DNA from: Arthrobacter sp. ATA002
Lineage (GTDB): Bacteria; Actinomycetota; Actinomycetes; Actinomycetales; Micrococcaceae
NCBI RefSeq assembly: GCF_026898095.1
Contig: NZ_CP114015.1
Coordinates: 3,472,001-3,536,000, forward strand
Length of the DNA: 64,000 bases
Reading direction: 5' to 3'
The position numbers and the translations under genes were made by a program. This document shows positions 43,954 through 53,254 of this stretch, one piece after another; the stretch's first letter is position 1; each line of letters starts with the position of its first letter. The notes below the pieces were generated by a model that was given only the letters and a program-made list of their open reading frames with translations, was not told the DNA's origin and made no database searches.

Positions 43954-45341
43954 GCGGACATCACACCACAGACGGGGCGCAGACCCCCGAAAGCACCACG
44001 GCTACGCGCCCGGGAGCCCCTGGCTCCACGGCGCTGAAGCAGGGCAACGGCAGACCGACCGGGACCAAGGCCGCCAGCAAGATGCAAAAGCGGGTGCTGG
44101 CCGGCGGCAGCGTGGGACAGTTCATCGAGTTCTACGACTTCACCTTGTACGGGCTCACCGCAGTGACGTTTTCCCAGCTGTTCTTCCCCGGCAGCAGCCC
44201 GGTTGCCGCCATGCTGGCCACTTTCGCCACCTTCGGCGTGGCGTTCATCATCCGTCCGGTCGGCGGCATTTTCTTCGGGGCGCTGGGCGACCGCATCGGA
44301 CGGCGCCGGGTCCTGACCATCACCCTCATCGCCATCGGCGGAGCGACCGCCCTGATGGGACTGCTGCCCACCTACGCGCAGATCGGCGCCTGGGCGCCCG
44401 CGCTGCTGGTGTTGTGCCGCCTCATCCAGGGCTTTTCCGCCGGCGGTGAATCCGTTGGCGCCCCCTCCTTCGTGTTCGAACACGCACCGGTGAACCGCCG
44501 CGGTTTCTGGATCAACATCACCATCGCCGCCACGGCCCTGCCGTCGGTGGTTGCCGGCACCCTGATCCTGATCCTCAGCTCCTCGATGTCCGAGGAAACC
44601 TTCACCGCGTGGGGTTGGCGGCTGCCCTTCCTGCTCGCCCTTCCGCTGGCCCTGTTCGGCGTCTGGATCCGCGCCAAGACCGAGGAAAGCCAGGCCTTCA
44701 CCGACGCCCAGGCCGAGCAGCCCAAGGAATTCAGCCCGATCCGCGAAGCACTGCGGGAAAACAAGCTGCGGATGGTCCAGGTCATTTTCGTCATGGGGCT
44801 CACCGCAATGGGCTTCTACTTCCTCTCCGCCTACTTTGTGTCCTACGTCCAGACCTCCGGCGGCCTCAGCCGGGAGCAGTCCCTGATGGTCAACGCCTCG
44901 GCACTGGCCTTGTACGCCATCCTGCTGCCTGTGGGCGGACGGATCGGGGACCGGGTGGGGCGCCGTCCCATGCTGATTGTCGGCTCCGCGGCCCTGGCAG
45001 TACTCTCGGTCCCCAGCTTCATGCTGGTCACCAGCGGGAACATTCCCCTGGCGCTGCTGGGCCAGTCGCTCTTCGTAGTGGCCCTGTGCCTGTACGGCGG
45101 CGGCTGCTACACCTTCTTCGTTGAAATCTTCACGACCCGCACCCGCTTCACCTCGGCGGCAATCAGCTACAACGGCGCGTACGCCCTCTTCGGCGGAACC
45201 GCGCCGTTCATCGGCACGGCCCTCGTGGGCGGCACCGGCGTGGCACACGCCCCGGGCTTCTACATGGCCGCGGCCGCCGTCGTCGTCCTGCTCCTTGTCC
45301 TCTTCACCAAAGTTCCGGAAACCCGCGGCCGCATGGGCTAG
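43950..45341 (+). CDS. Major facilitator transporter, metabolite:H+ symporter (MHS) family
   Basis: A 12-segment transporter of about 463 residues. MHS hallmarks are visible: GGSVGQFIEFYDFTLYGLTA at the first segment, FIIRPVGGIFFGALGDRIGRRRVL in the 2-3 loop, and RLIQGFSAGGESVGAPSFVFEHAPVNRRGFW. The first 35 residues are a Thr/Ala/Pro-rich cytoplasmic tail. ATG 43950 is taken as start; a GTG at 43941 is also in frame and neither has a clear ribosome site. It is upstream of an N-carbamoyl hydrolase and an amidase, so it may import an amide, ureide or the corresponding acid. It is intact. Confidence 0.87.
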   Translation: MSGHHTTDGAQTPESTTATRPGAPGSTALKQGNGRPTGTKAASKMQKRVLAGGSVGQFIEFYDFTLYGLTAVTFSQLFFPGSSPVAAMLATFATFGVAFIIRPVGGIFFGALGDRIGRRRVLTITLIAIGGATALMGLLPTYAQIGAWAPALLVLCRLIQGFSAGGESVGAPSFVFEHAPVNRRGFWINITIAATALPSVVAGTLILILSSSMSEETFTAWGWRLPFLLALPLALFGVWIRAKTEESQAFTDAQAEQPKEFSPIREALRENKLRMVQVIFVMGLTAMGFYFLSAYFVSYVQTSGGLSREQSLMVNASALALYAILLPVGGRIGDRVGRRPMLIVGSAALAVLSVPSFMLVTSGNIPLALLGQSLFVVALCLYGGGCYTFFVEIFTTRTRFTSAAISYNGAYALFGGTAPFIGTALVGGTGVAHAPGFYMAAAAVVVLLLVLFTKVPETRGRMG

Positions 45342-45387
45342 GAACGCCGCCGATACCATCCAGCTTCCACTTACCAAAGGACAGACC

Positions 45388-46645
45388 ATGACTTCAGCAT
45401 CGTTCCTCGAGGACTTCCATTTCGTCGCCACCATCGGCGCCACAGCCAACAACGGGGTCGACCGCCAGGCGGCCACGCCGGAGGATGCCCAAACCCGCGA
45501 GTGGTTCACCGCCTGGGTGAAGGATGAGGGGTGGGAGCTCCGCGTCGACGGCATCGGCAATATGTTCGCACTCATCGAGTGGACGCCGGGGGCTCCCTAC
45601 GTGCTGATCGGTTCGCACCTGGACAGCCAGCCGCTGGGCGGACGTTTTGACGGCGCGTACGGCGTGATCGCGGCGCTGCACGCGGCCCGCCGGATCGCCG
45701 GGGAAGTGGCCGACGGCGCAGCGGCCCCCGCTTCAACCTCGCCGTCGTGAACTGGTTCAACGAAGAAGGCGGCCGCTTTCCCCCAGCATCATGGGCAGTT
45801 CGGTGTACGCGGGCCTGCTGCCCCGCGACCGGATGCTGGAGGTGCGCGACCTGCAGGGCACCACCGTGAGCCAGGCCCTGGAGTCCATCGGCTACCTGGG
45901 CACGGCCGAAGGGCCGGAGGCTGCCGGATACGCGGAAATCCACATCGAGCAGGGCCGGATCCTGGAACGCGAAGGGCTCGCGATCGGCTTGGTGGACAGC
46001 AGCTGGCACACCCAGAAGCTCGATATCGAGGTGCTTGGCGAGCAGTCCCACACCGGCGCCACGGCCATGGCGGACCGGCATGATGCACTGGTGGCCGCCT
46101 CCAAGATCATCCTCATGGTCCACGACGTCACGGAGGACTTCGCCGAGGAAGCGCTCGTTTCCTCCGTGGGGCAGCTGACGCTCGAACCCAACTCGCCGAT
46201 TGTCGTGGCCCGCCGGGTGCATTTGGTCGCCGATCTCCGGTCCGCCGACCCGGGGATCGTCGACGCCGCCCGCGCGAAGCTCCTGCGGGACATTGACGCG
46301 CTCGCCCGTGAACACGACATTAAGGTCAACGTCAGGGATTTTGATATCCGCCCGATCCGCCGGTTCCCCGAAGCGGGTTTGGAACTGGCCCGCAAAACGG
46401 CCGCCGACCTGGGGCTTTCCTCCCGGCTGATCCAGACCATGGCGGGCCATGATTCCGTCGCCATGAACACTGTCGCACCCTCGGTCATGCTGTTCATTCC
46501 CAGCGTGGACGGCGTCTCCCACTGCGAACGTGAATTCAGCACCGACGAGGACATGGTGGCGGGCGTGGAGATGCTGACCGCGGTGGCCCGGCAGATGGTG
46601 CACGGAGCGCTGGCGGACGCTGCGGCAAGGGACCCGCAGGCATGA
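45388..46645 (+). CDS. M20-family N-carbamoyl-amino-acid hydrolase / allantoate amidohydrolase-like (two frameshifts)
   Basis: A metallo-hydrolase of the hydantoinase/carbamoylase (HyuC/AllC) group. Metal ligands are seen in GSHLDSQPLGGRFDGAYG, in NWFNEEGGRF and in AEIHIEQG; the dimerisation lid follows with GEQSHTGATAMADRHDAL. The frame breaks near 45732 and 45778, each repaired by one C in a C run. ATG 45388 has an AAAGGA sequence upstream. Its stop overlaps the amidase ATG (ATGA). It hydrolyses N-carbamoyl amino acids or ureido acids to the free acid, CO2 and ammonia; exact substrate unknown. Confidence 0.84.
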
Positions 46646-48100
46646 CCGAACTGCACTACCTTGACGCCGCCGGTGCCCTGGGACTGTTCAGGTCCCGGGA
46701 GCTCTCCCCGGTGGAGCTCCTGGACGCCCTGATCGCGCGGACAGCGGCCGTGAACCCCGTGGTCAATGCCGTGGCTGAGGCCCTCTTTGAGGAAGCCCGG
46801 CAGGAAGCAGCGGCGGCCGCGGATCAGTACGCGCGTGGATCCCGGCTGCCGCCGCTGCTGGGCCTGCCCGTCGCCGCCAAGGAAAAACACGGCCTCGCGG
46901 GGCGCACCCTGTCCCAGGGCCTGGTCGCACACCGGCAGAACCGCGCCGAAACGGACCACCCCGTCATCGAACGCATCCGGGCCGCCGGCGGAGATCATCC
47001 ATCTGCGCACCACCACCCCGGAGTTCAGCTGCGCCACGGTGACCCACAGTCCCCTGTGGGGCGTCACCCGGAATCCGTGGAATCCGAAGTACTCGCCGGG
47101 CGGATCCTCCGGCGGATCGGGCGCCGCCCTGGCCGCCGGACTGGCGCCGCTGGCCACAGCGTCCGATATCGCCGGGTCCACCCGGCTGCCGGCGTCCTTC
47201 ACCGGAACCGTCGGCTACAAAGCCCCGTACGGACGGATTCCCGGCCTGGCACCGCTGGCCGCCGACCATTACCGCGGCGACGGTCCGATGGCCCGGACGG
47301 TCGCCGATGCGGCCCTGCTCACGAATGTGATGGCCGGAAGGCACCCCGGGGACCACGCGTCGCTGGATCATTGGCCCGGCCTTGCCGTCCCTGGCGCACC
47401 CCAGGGAGCGCTGGCCGCCGAGTCCGTTGCCGGACTGAGGATCGCGCTGTGCATGAGGCTGGGCGACTACCCGGTGGCCGCCGACGTGGAAGCCAACACC
47501 CGCGCCGTCGCCGAGGTGCTGCGCGCTGCCGGGGCCGTGGTGGAGGAGATTGAACTTCCGTGGACCAGCCGGAAAATCAGCCAAACCATGTTCACGCACT
47601 TCGGCTATATCCTCGGTCCCACCATGGAGCAGGCGACGGCGGCGTCCCCCGGAACGGTGGCGGACTACACCCGGCAGTTCATGGCCGATGCGCGCCGGGC
47701 CGCCGCGGCCAACAGCTACCTGGACGGGCTGCAGGCGGAGGCGCGGATCCAGGCCCAGCTCGCCGAAGCCATGGCAGGGTACGACGCCATCCTCTGTCCG
47801 GTGTCCGCCGTGGCCGGGCTGGCCGCTGACGGAACCTATCTGGACGGCCTCGAGACCGGCGGCGTACAGCTTGAGCACTACTGGCAGGGGCATATGACGG
47901 CGCCGTTCAACATCGCCAACCGCTGCCCGGTGCTCGCCGTGCCCAGCGGAATGGCGGACTGCGGCATCCCCACCGGGTTGCAGATTGTGGGCCATCCGTT
48001 CGATGACGCCACCGTGTTTACCGTCGGTGCCGCCGTCGAAGCACTCCGGCCCTGGGCGGACCGGACACCGGACCTGCTGCCGGTTCGCGCCGCCGGGTAG
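46642..48100 (+). CDS. Amidase signature-family hydrolase (one frameshift)
   Basis: The Ser-cisSer-Lys triad of the amidase signature family is evident: Lys in LPVAAKEKHG, the Gly/Ser-rich loop SPGGSSGGSGAALAAG, and the nucleophile serine in ATASDIAGSTRLPA, where the usual GSDIGGSIR is altered. The C-terminal half has NIANRCPVLAVPSG. The frame changes near 46990 (one extra or two missing bases). It overlaps the carbamoylase gene by 4 bp, so it should hydrolyse an amide in the same pathway. The 3' end abuts the convergent nuclease gene. Confidence 0.82.
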
Positions 48101-49037
48101 CTAGGAGGTGCAGCCCACGCCGTCGCCGTCGCCGTCGAATTTCGGATCCCAGCCCGCGTCGCCGGGCCGGATGGGGCGGCGCCGGCTGCCTTGACCGCGG
48201 CGCAGTTGGCGTAGACAGGCACCGCCTCCGGCGCCGCCTGGTTCGCTTCCGGGCTGGCTGCCGGGTCCGCTGCCGGTCCGGGGGCGGTGCTGGCTGCCGG
48301 GCCGCCGGCCGGAACCGGCTGGTCCGGGCAGGAAGCGAGCACTCCGGCGGATGCGTCATGTTCGGCCTGTGTCATCCAGAGCCGGTACTCGGCCTTGACC
48401 GCGATCTGGCGGGCGACGTATTCGCAGCGGAAGGCCTTGTTCGGCGGCAGCCAGGTGGCGGCGTCGGAATCTGATTTGGCGCCGTTGGCCGGCCCGTCGG
48501 CAGCCATCAGGTTCAGCGGATCGTTGGCGAACCGGCGGCGCTCCTCAGCGGAAAGCTGCTGCGCACCCTTCTGCCAGGCATCCGAAAGAGCCACGATGTG
48601 GTCGATCTGGACTGCCGTGCTGGTGTCGTTTCCGCGCACGAACTGAATCACCGCACCGGTGTAGGGATCCGCGAAGGTGCCTGATGCCACCACGCATTCC
48701 TTCGTTCCGTCCTTGTACACGATGTTGGTGAGGTCGCGGGCCAGAATGTCGTTGCGGGTATCGCAGCCATTGCGGTCGACGTCGGCCCACGACGGCCCGA
48801 ACTGCTCCCGGTCATAGCCCGTCTTGGGCGCCCGGCCCTTGATGGGAAGAGTTTCCAGCTGCTCCGCGGCGGTTCCCGCTGCTGCCGGCTGGACCGCCGC
48901 GGTGCTTGGCGCTGCGTTGGCGCTGGCCCCGTGACCGGCCTCAGCACCCACATCCGCGAGGGGGTGCAGGCCGCGGAACCGAAAAGAATGGCGGGCAGGG
49001 CTAACAGGGACAGAAACTTGGTGCGCAGAGAATTCAT
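48101..49037 (-). CDS. Secreted HNH nuclease-type lipoprotein with DUF1524 and C-terminal excalibur domain (two frameshifts)
   Basis: ATG 49037 gives MNSLRTKFLSLLALPAILFGSAAC, a lipoprotein signal. After a break near 48960, an Ala-rich linker leads to a DUF1524-type HNH domain: IDHIVALSDAW, then FANDPLNLMAADGPANGAKSD and YVARQIAVKAEYRLWM. A Pro/Ala linker follows. A second break near 48175 restores the excalibur calcium-binding motif DPKFDGDGDGVGCTS before the stop at 48101. Such proteins are thought to be extracellular nucleases; activity here is inferred. It is divergent from the subtilase gene. Confidence 0.8.
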
Positions 49038-49234
49038 CGCTATTCATTATGGTCGATGAAGCGGTATCGTTTTCCGGGCTGCGTTGTCCGGGCCGCCGGG
49101 ACGGCAGGGAATTCCATCGAAGAACGCCCGGGATAGAGTCAGCATGCGCGGCATCCGCCGTGCGGTACCCGCCTTTCACGCCGGCAGCATATTATGCCGG
49201 CCGATCTCCGTTGAACAGGAACACCTTGGCGAAG

Positions 49235-51211
49235 ATGCTTTGTCTCCGAATTCCCTTCCCCGCTGTGGCTGCGGCAGCAGCCCTCGCGCTCGGCGGCACT
49301 CTGCTGGCGGTCCCGGCACCCGCTGCCGCCGACCCGGCGCCGGAGCCCGGTGCGGTTGAGCCGGCCCCCGCCACGGCCCATCGCTTCATCGTGAAGTTTG
49401 CGGACACAGCGGCCCCGGGAACGGACCGGGCTGAATCCTATGCCCAGGCCACGGGCGCCCTGGACGCCTCGGTTACCGAGCTGCACGAAACCGCTGCGGG
49501 TTCACTGGTGGTGACGGTGGACAAGGATCTCAGCGCAGCGGACACGGCCGCCGTCGTCGACACCCTCGCCGCCGATCCGACCGTTGAGTATGTTGAGCCC
49601 GACGTCCTGCTGCTCCCGTCCGCAGCCGATCCCAACGACCCGCTGTATCCCGCGCAGTGGAATCTGCGAGCGGCCGGCGGCGGAGCAAACGTGGCTGCCG
49701 CATGGAATACCGGCATCGGCGAGCGCCAGGTGGTGGCCGTGGTCGACACCGGCATTACCGCCCACACGGACCTCAACGGCAAGGTCCTGCCGGGCTACGA
49801 CGTGATGTCCGACGCCGAAATGGCGGCCGACGGGGACGGCCGCGACGCCAATCCCCGGGACGAGGGCGACTGGTACGACGCCGGATCCTGCGGCAGGACT
49901 GTCGGCGCCGCTTCCACCTGGCACGGCACGCACGTCGCGGGCATCGTCGCCGCCAGCACCGGCAACGGCACCGGGATCAGCGGTGTAGCGCCGGACGCCC
50001 TGATCCTTCCCGTCCGCGCCATGGGAACCTGCGGCGGTTACATGTCGGACATCTCCGACGGGATCGTTTGGGCCGCCGGAGGTACAGTGCCGGGCATACC
50101 GGTCAATCCGACGCCGGCCCGGGTGATCAACCTGAGCCTGGGCGGGGTGAGCACCTGCTCACCCTCCATGCAGCAGGCGGTGGACTACGCCGTCGGGCGC
50201 GGCGCCGTCGTCGTTGCTGCAGCCGGCAACGATGCCATCTCCGCCCACCGGACCCAGCCGGCCAACTGCTCCAATGTGGTTGTGGTCGGTGCGGGCGACC
50301 GGGACGGGTCCAGGGCACGGTATTCGAACTTCGGTTCCCTGGTGGACATCATGGCGCCGGGCGGCAGCACTTACGGTGATGCGGCAGGCGGGATCATGTC
50401 CACCCTCAACAGCGGAACTTCCCAGCCCGCGGCGGAGAGCTACGGCTACTATCAGGGGACCTCAATGGCAGCTCCGCACGTGGCCGGCACCGCAGCCCTG
50501 CTCCTCGCCGCGGACCCGGCCCTCAGTCCGGCCCAGGTTGAATTTCTCCTGAAGAAAACCGCCCGTCCGCTTCCGGGGATCTGCGCCCCCTACTGCGGGC
50601 CGGGCCTCCTGGATGCCGGAGCCGCCCTGACCGCGGCTGTGCCGCCTTTTGCCGATGTGCCGTTCGGCCTTGCATTCCATGACGAGATCCTCTGGATGGC
50701 CGCCGAAGGGATATCCACGGGCTGGGCCGAAGCCAACGGAACCGTAACGTACCGGCCGTTCCAAGCGGTGAACCGCGACGCGATGGCGGCTTTCATCTAC
50801 CGGATGGAAGGCAGCCCTCCCTTCAATCCTCCGCAGAAGTCCCCCTTTGCGGATGTATCCACCACCAGTCAGTTCTATACGGAAATAACCTGGCTCAACA
50901 GCCGGGGCATCTCCACCGGCTGGCGGGAGGCTAACGGAACATACACCTACCGGCCGACGACGCCGGTCAACCGCGACGCCATGGCTGCCTTCATGTACCG
51001 GTACGCGGAGTCTCCGGCCTACGCGGCTCCCCAAAAGCCGGTATTTTCGGATGTTGCGCCCGGTGCCCAGTTCTATAAGGAAATGTCCTGGCTGGTCTCA
51101 TCGGGCATCACCACGGGATGGGATGACGGCACATACCGCCCCGTCACCCCGGTGGCCCGTGACGCGATGGCAGCTTTCATGCACCGGTTCGACAGCAGGT
51201 TTGGGCAGTAG
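49235..51211 (+). CDS. Secreted subtilisin-like serine protease with SLH-type repeats
   Basis: A 658-residue exported S8 peptidase. The signal peptide (LRIPFPAVAAAAALALGG..APAAAD) is followed by an I9 inhibitor propeptide (HRFIVKFAD...EYVEPD). The triad is Asp in VVDTGI, His in HGTHVAG and Ser in GTSMAAPHVAG. Residues from about 470 on hold three SLH-like modules of about 60 residues, each FADV..F..EI.WM...GIS.GW..GTYRP...V.RDAMAAFMYR, which probably retain the enzyme at the cell wall. ATG 49235 gives a good signal peptide; TTG 49211 is an alternative. It is intact. Confidence 0.9.
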   Translation: MLCLRIPFPAVAAAAALALGGTLLAVPAPAAADPAPEPGAVEPAPATAHRFIVKFADTAAPGTDRAESYAQATGALDASVTELHETAAGSLVVTVDKDLSAADTAAVVDTLAADPTVEYVEPDVLLLPSAADPNDPLYPAQWNLRAAGGGANVAAAWNTGIGERQVVAVVDTGITAHTDLNGKVLPGYDVMSDAEMAADGDGRDANPRDEGDWYDAGSCGRTVGAASTWHGTHVAGIVAASTGNGTGISGVAPDALILPVRAMGTCGGYMSDISDGIVWAAGGTVPGIPVNPTPARVINLSLGGVSTCSPSMQQAVDYAVGRGAVVVAAAGNDAISAHRTQPANCSNVVVVGAGDRDGSRARYSNFGSLVDIMAPGGSTYGDAAGGIMSTLNSGTSQPAAESYGYYQGTSMAAPHVAGTAALLLAADPALSPAQVEFLLKKTARPLPGICAPYCGPGLLDAGAALTAAVPPFADVPFGLAFHDEILWMAAEGISTGWAEANGTVTYRPFQAVNRDAMAAFIYRMEGSPPFNPPQKSPFADVSTTSQFYTEITWLNSRGISTGWREANGTYTYRPTTPVNRDAMAAFMYRYAESPAYAAPQKPVFSDVAPGAQFYKEMSWLVSSGITTGWDDGTYRPVTPVARDAMAAFMHRFDSRFGQ

Positions 51212-51298
51212 CCGGCCTGCGCCCGGCGGCAGGAACCTCTTCCCAGCTCCGCGGCAGGGCCGTAGATTCGTTAATTACCGTCCGCGCAGGGAGATGCA

Positions 51299-52326
51299 AT
51301 GGCTACGAACAAGTCCACCGTGACCGCCGATAAGAAACCGGCGGCCCGTACCGCCGATCCGGCCGCACCGGACCAAAACGGTGCGGCACCGCAGCCCGGA
51401 GAGTCCAAGCAAATTACCGTCTCTCCGAATTTCACGAACGAACTGGATGAGCTGCACGAGCTGAAGGTCAAGTCCAGGAAAATCAAGGAAAAGGCCGGCG
51501 ACGACGCCTGGCGGCACAACTACCCCTACGACACCAAGCTTTCCCGGCGCAGCTACGAAAAGCAGAAGCGCGCCCTCCAGATTGAGCTCCTCAAAATGCA
51601 GCTCTGGGTCAAGGAAACCGAACAGAAGATGCTGATCATTTTCGAAGGCCGCGACGCCGCCGGCAAGGGCGGTGCCATCAAGCGCTTCAACGAACACCTC
51701 AACCCCCGCGGCGCCGAATCGTGGCCCTGGAAAAACCGACCGACAGCGAGCGCACCCAGTGGTACTTTCAGCGTTACGTGGCCAAACTTCCCAGCGGGGG
51801 AGAAATCGTCATGATGGACCGCTCCTGGTACAACCGGGCAGGGGTGGAACGCGTGATGGGATACTGCACTCCGGCCCAGTACCTGGAATTCATGCGCGAA
51901 GTGCCCGAACTGGAACGGATGCTGGTGAACTCGGGAGTACGGCTCACTAAGCTGTGGTTCTCAGTGGGACGGGCCGAGCAGGCGGCCCGGTTCGCTGCCC
52001 GGGACACGGATCCGGTGAAACAGTGGAAGCTCTCCCCCACCGACCTGGCGAGCCTGGACAAATGGGATGACTACACCGAGGCCAAGGAAGCCATGTTCTT
52101 TTACACGGATACCGGTGACGCTCCGTGGACCGTGGTGAAGTCCAACGACAAGAAACGTGCCCGGCTTGAAGCCATGCGCCAGGTCCTGCACTCGGTGGAT
52201 TACCCCAATAAGGACACCTCGGTGGCCCACGCACCGGACCCGTTGATTGTGGGACCGGCCGCAAGCCACTTCGAGGAAGACGAAGCACCCAGGGGCCGGT
52301 TCCCGGTCGTGAAGCCGAAGGGCTGA
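51299..52326 (+). CDS. ppk2: Polyphosphate kinase 2 (one frameshift)
   Basis: PPK2 transfers phosphate between polyphosphate and nucleotides. Walker A is GRDAAGKGG in LIIFEGRDAAGKGGAIKRF, and the lid/Walker B region is MMDRSWYNRAGVERVMGYC. The C-terminus has KQWKLSPTDLASLDKWDDYTEAKEAMFFYTDT. The frame breaks near 51715, repaired by one base to [26 protein letters not shown]. The first 45 residues are an Ala/Lys-rich tail. ATG is at 51299. The repaired length, about 343 residues, fits one-domain PPK2 enzymes. It is monocistronic as far as can be seen. Confidence 0.9.
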
Positions 52327-52557
52327 CCCGCCCGGACTGGGCCAATCCGGAAGTTGCTCCGGCGGCGGGCCGCATCCCGGTGTGATCAACGACTTCTGTT
52401 AGTCCACGCACCAGCACCGGTAAAATTAAGAGAAGAGACAGCAGCGTGCACCATTGGAACTTCCGGCGGTCCGTTCTGCTGCGGGCCTTTCCCTGCCATT
52501 GAGCTGCCCGGCGAATCACCGGTCTTCGCCGGGGATCCGTATGAAAGTTAGGAGCCC

Positions 52558-53127
52558 TTGAACCTCACCACCACCCTGCACCGCATTGACTATGGCGAGC
52601 CTTCGGAGCACGGCGCAACGACCTACATCCTGCACACTGCCGCCGGAGCGTTTCGCACCGAGCCGGACAACATGCGGCCCCGTGCCCTCGCCCTCGCCGT
52701 GCCGGTCAGCTCCAATCTTCCGGCCCGTCCGCGCCTCACGCTGGTCCTCAACGATGAGCGAAGCGTGGTGGACTGGCAACCTGCCGCGGTTGATCAGCAG
52801 GAACCCGATGAAGTGTCGCTGGACGGAGTGGAGTGGGACGGACACTTCGGCCTGGCCGTGGACTACTACGACACCGCCGCCGCCGCGGCGGCCGCTCCGG
52901 ACACCCGCTGGTCAGTCGTCCGCGGCGGCGCCGGCCGCAGCTTCCTGATCGCCCCCACCGCCGACTACGCCGCGGCTTTCCGCGTGGCCCGCAATCACAA
53001 TCTCTCCGACGACTACCGTGCCGATACGTTCGACGACCGGTACATAGTGATCCAAGCTGCCCTCGCGGAGTGGGCCTGCTACGCCGCCGAAGGTCCACGG
53101 GAGGAGACGCAGACCACGCCATTGTGA
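52558..53127 (+). CDS. Protein of unknown function, 189 residues
   Basis: I do not recognise this family. The start is TTG 52558, supported by TTAGGAGCC 5-8 bp upstream. The protein is acidic, soluble and without signal peptide or membrane segments. Notable stretches are [61 protein letters not shown], the last part rich in Asp and Tyr. It sits between ppk2 and the helicase gene with gaps of 231 and 127 bp. A TAAAAT near 52422 may be its -10 box. Confidence 0.6.
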   Translation: MNLTTTLHRIDYGEPSEHGATTYILHTAAGAFRTEPDNMRPRALALAVPVSSNLPARPRLTLVLNDERSVVDWQPAAVDQQEPDEVSLDGVEWDGHFGLAVDYYDTAAAAAAAPDTRWSVVRGGAGRSFLIAPTADYAAAFRVARNHNLSDDYRADTFDDRYIVIQAALAEWACYAAEGPREETQTTPL

Positions 53128-53254
53128 TCTGCGTTGCCTACGATGCTAGCGAGAATCGCGGCGCTTTGCAGGAACTGACCGCCGCCCCGGAGGGTCCGGG
53201 ACCGTCAGGGAACCCGGTCCCGGAAGTGTCGGACCTGCGTGAGACGATAAAAAC

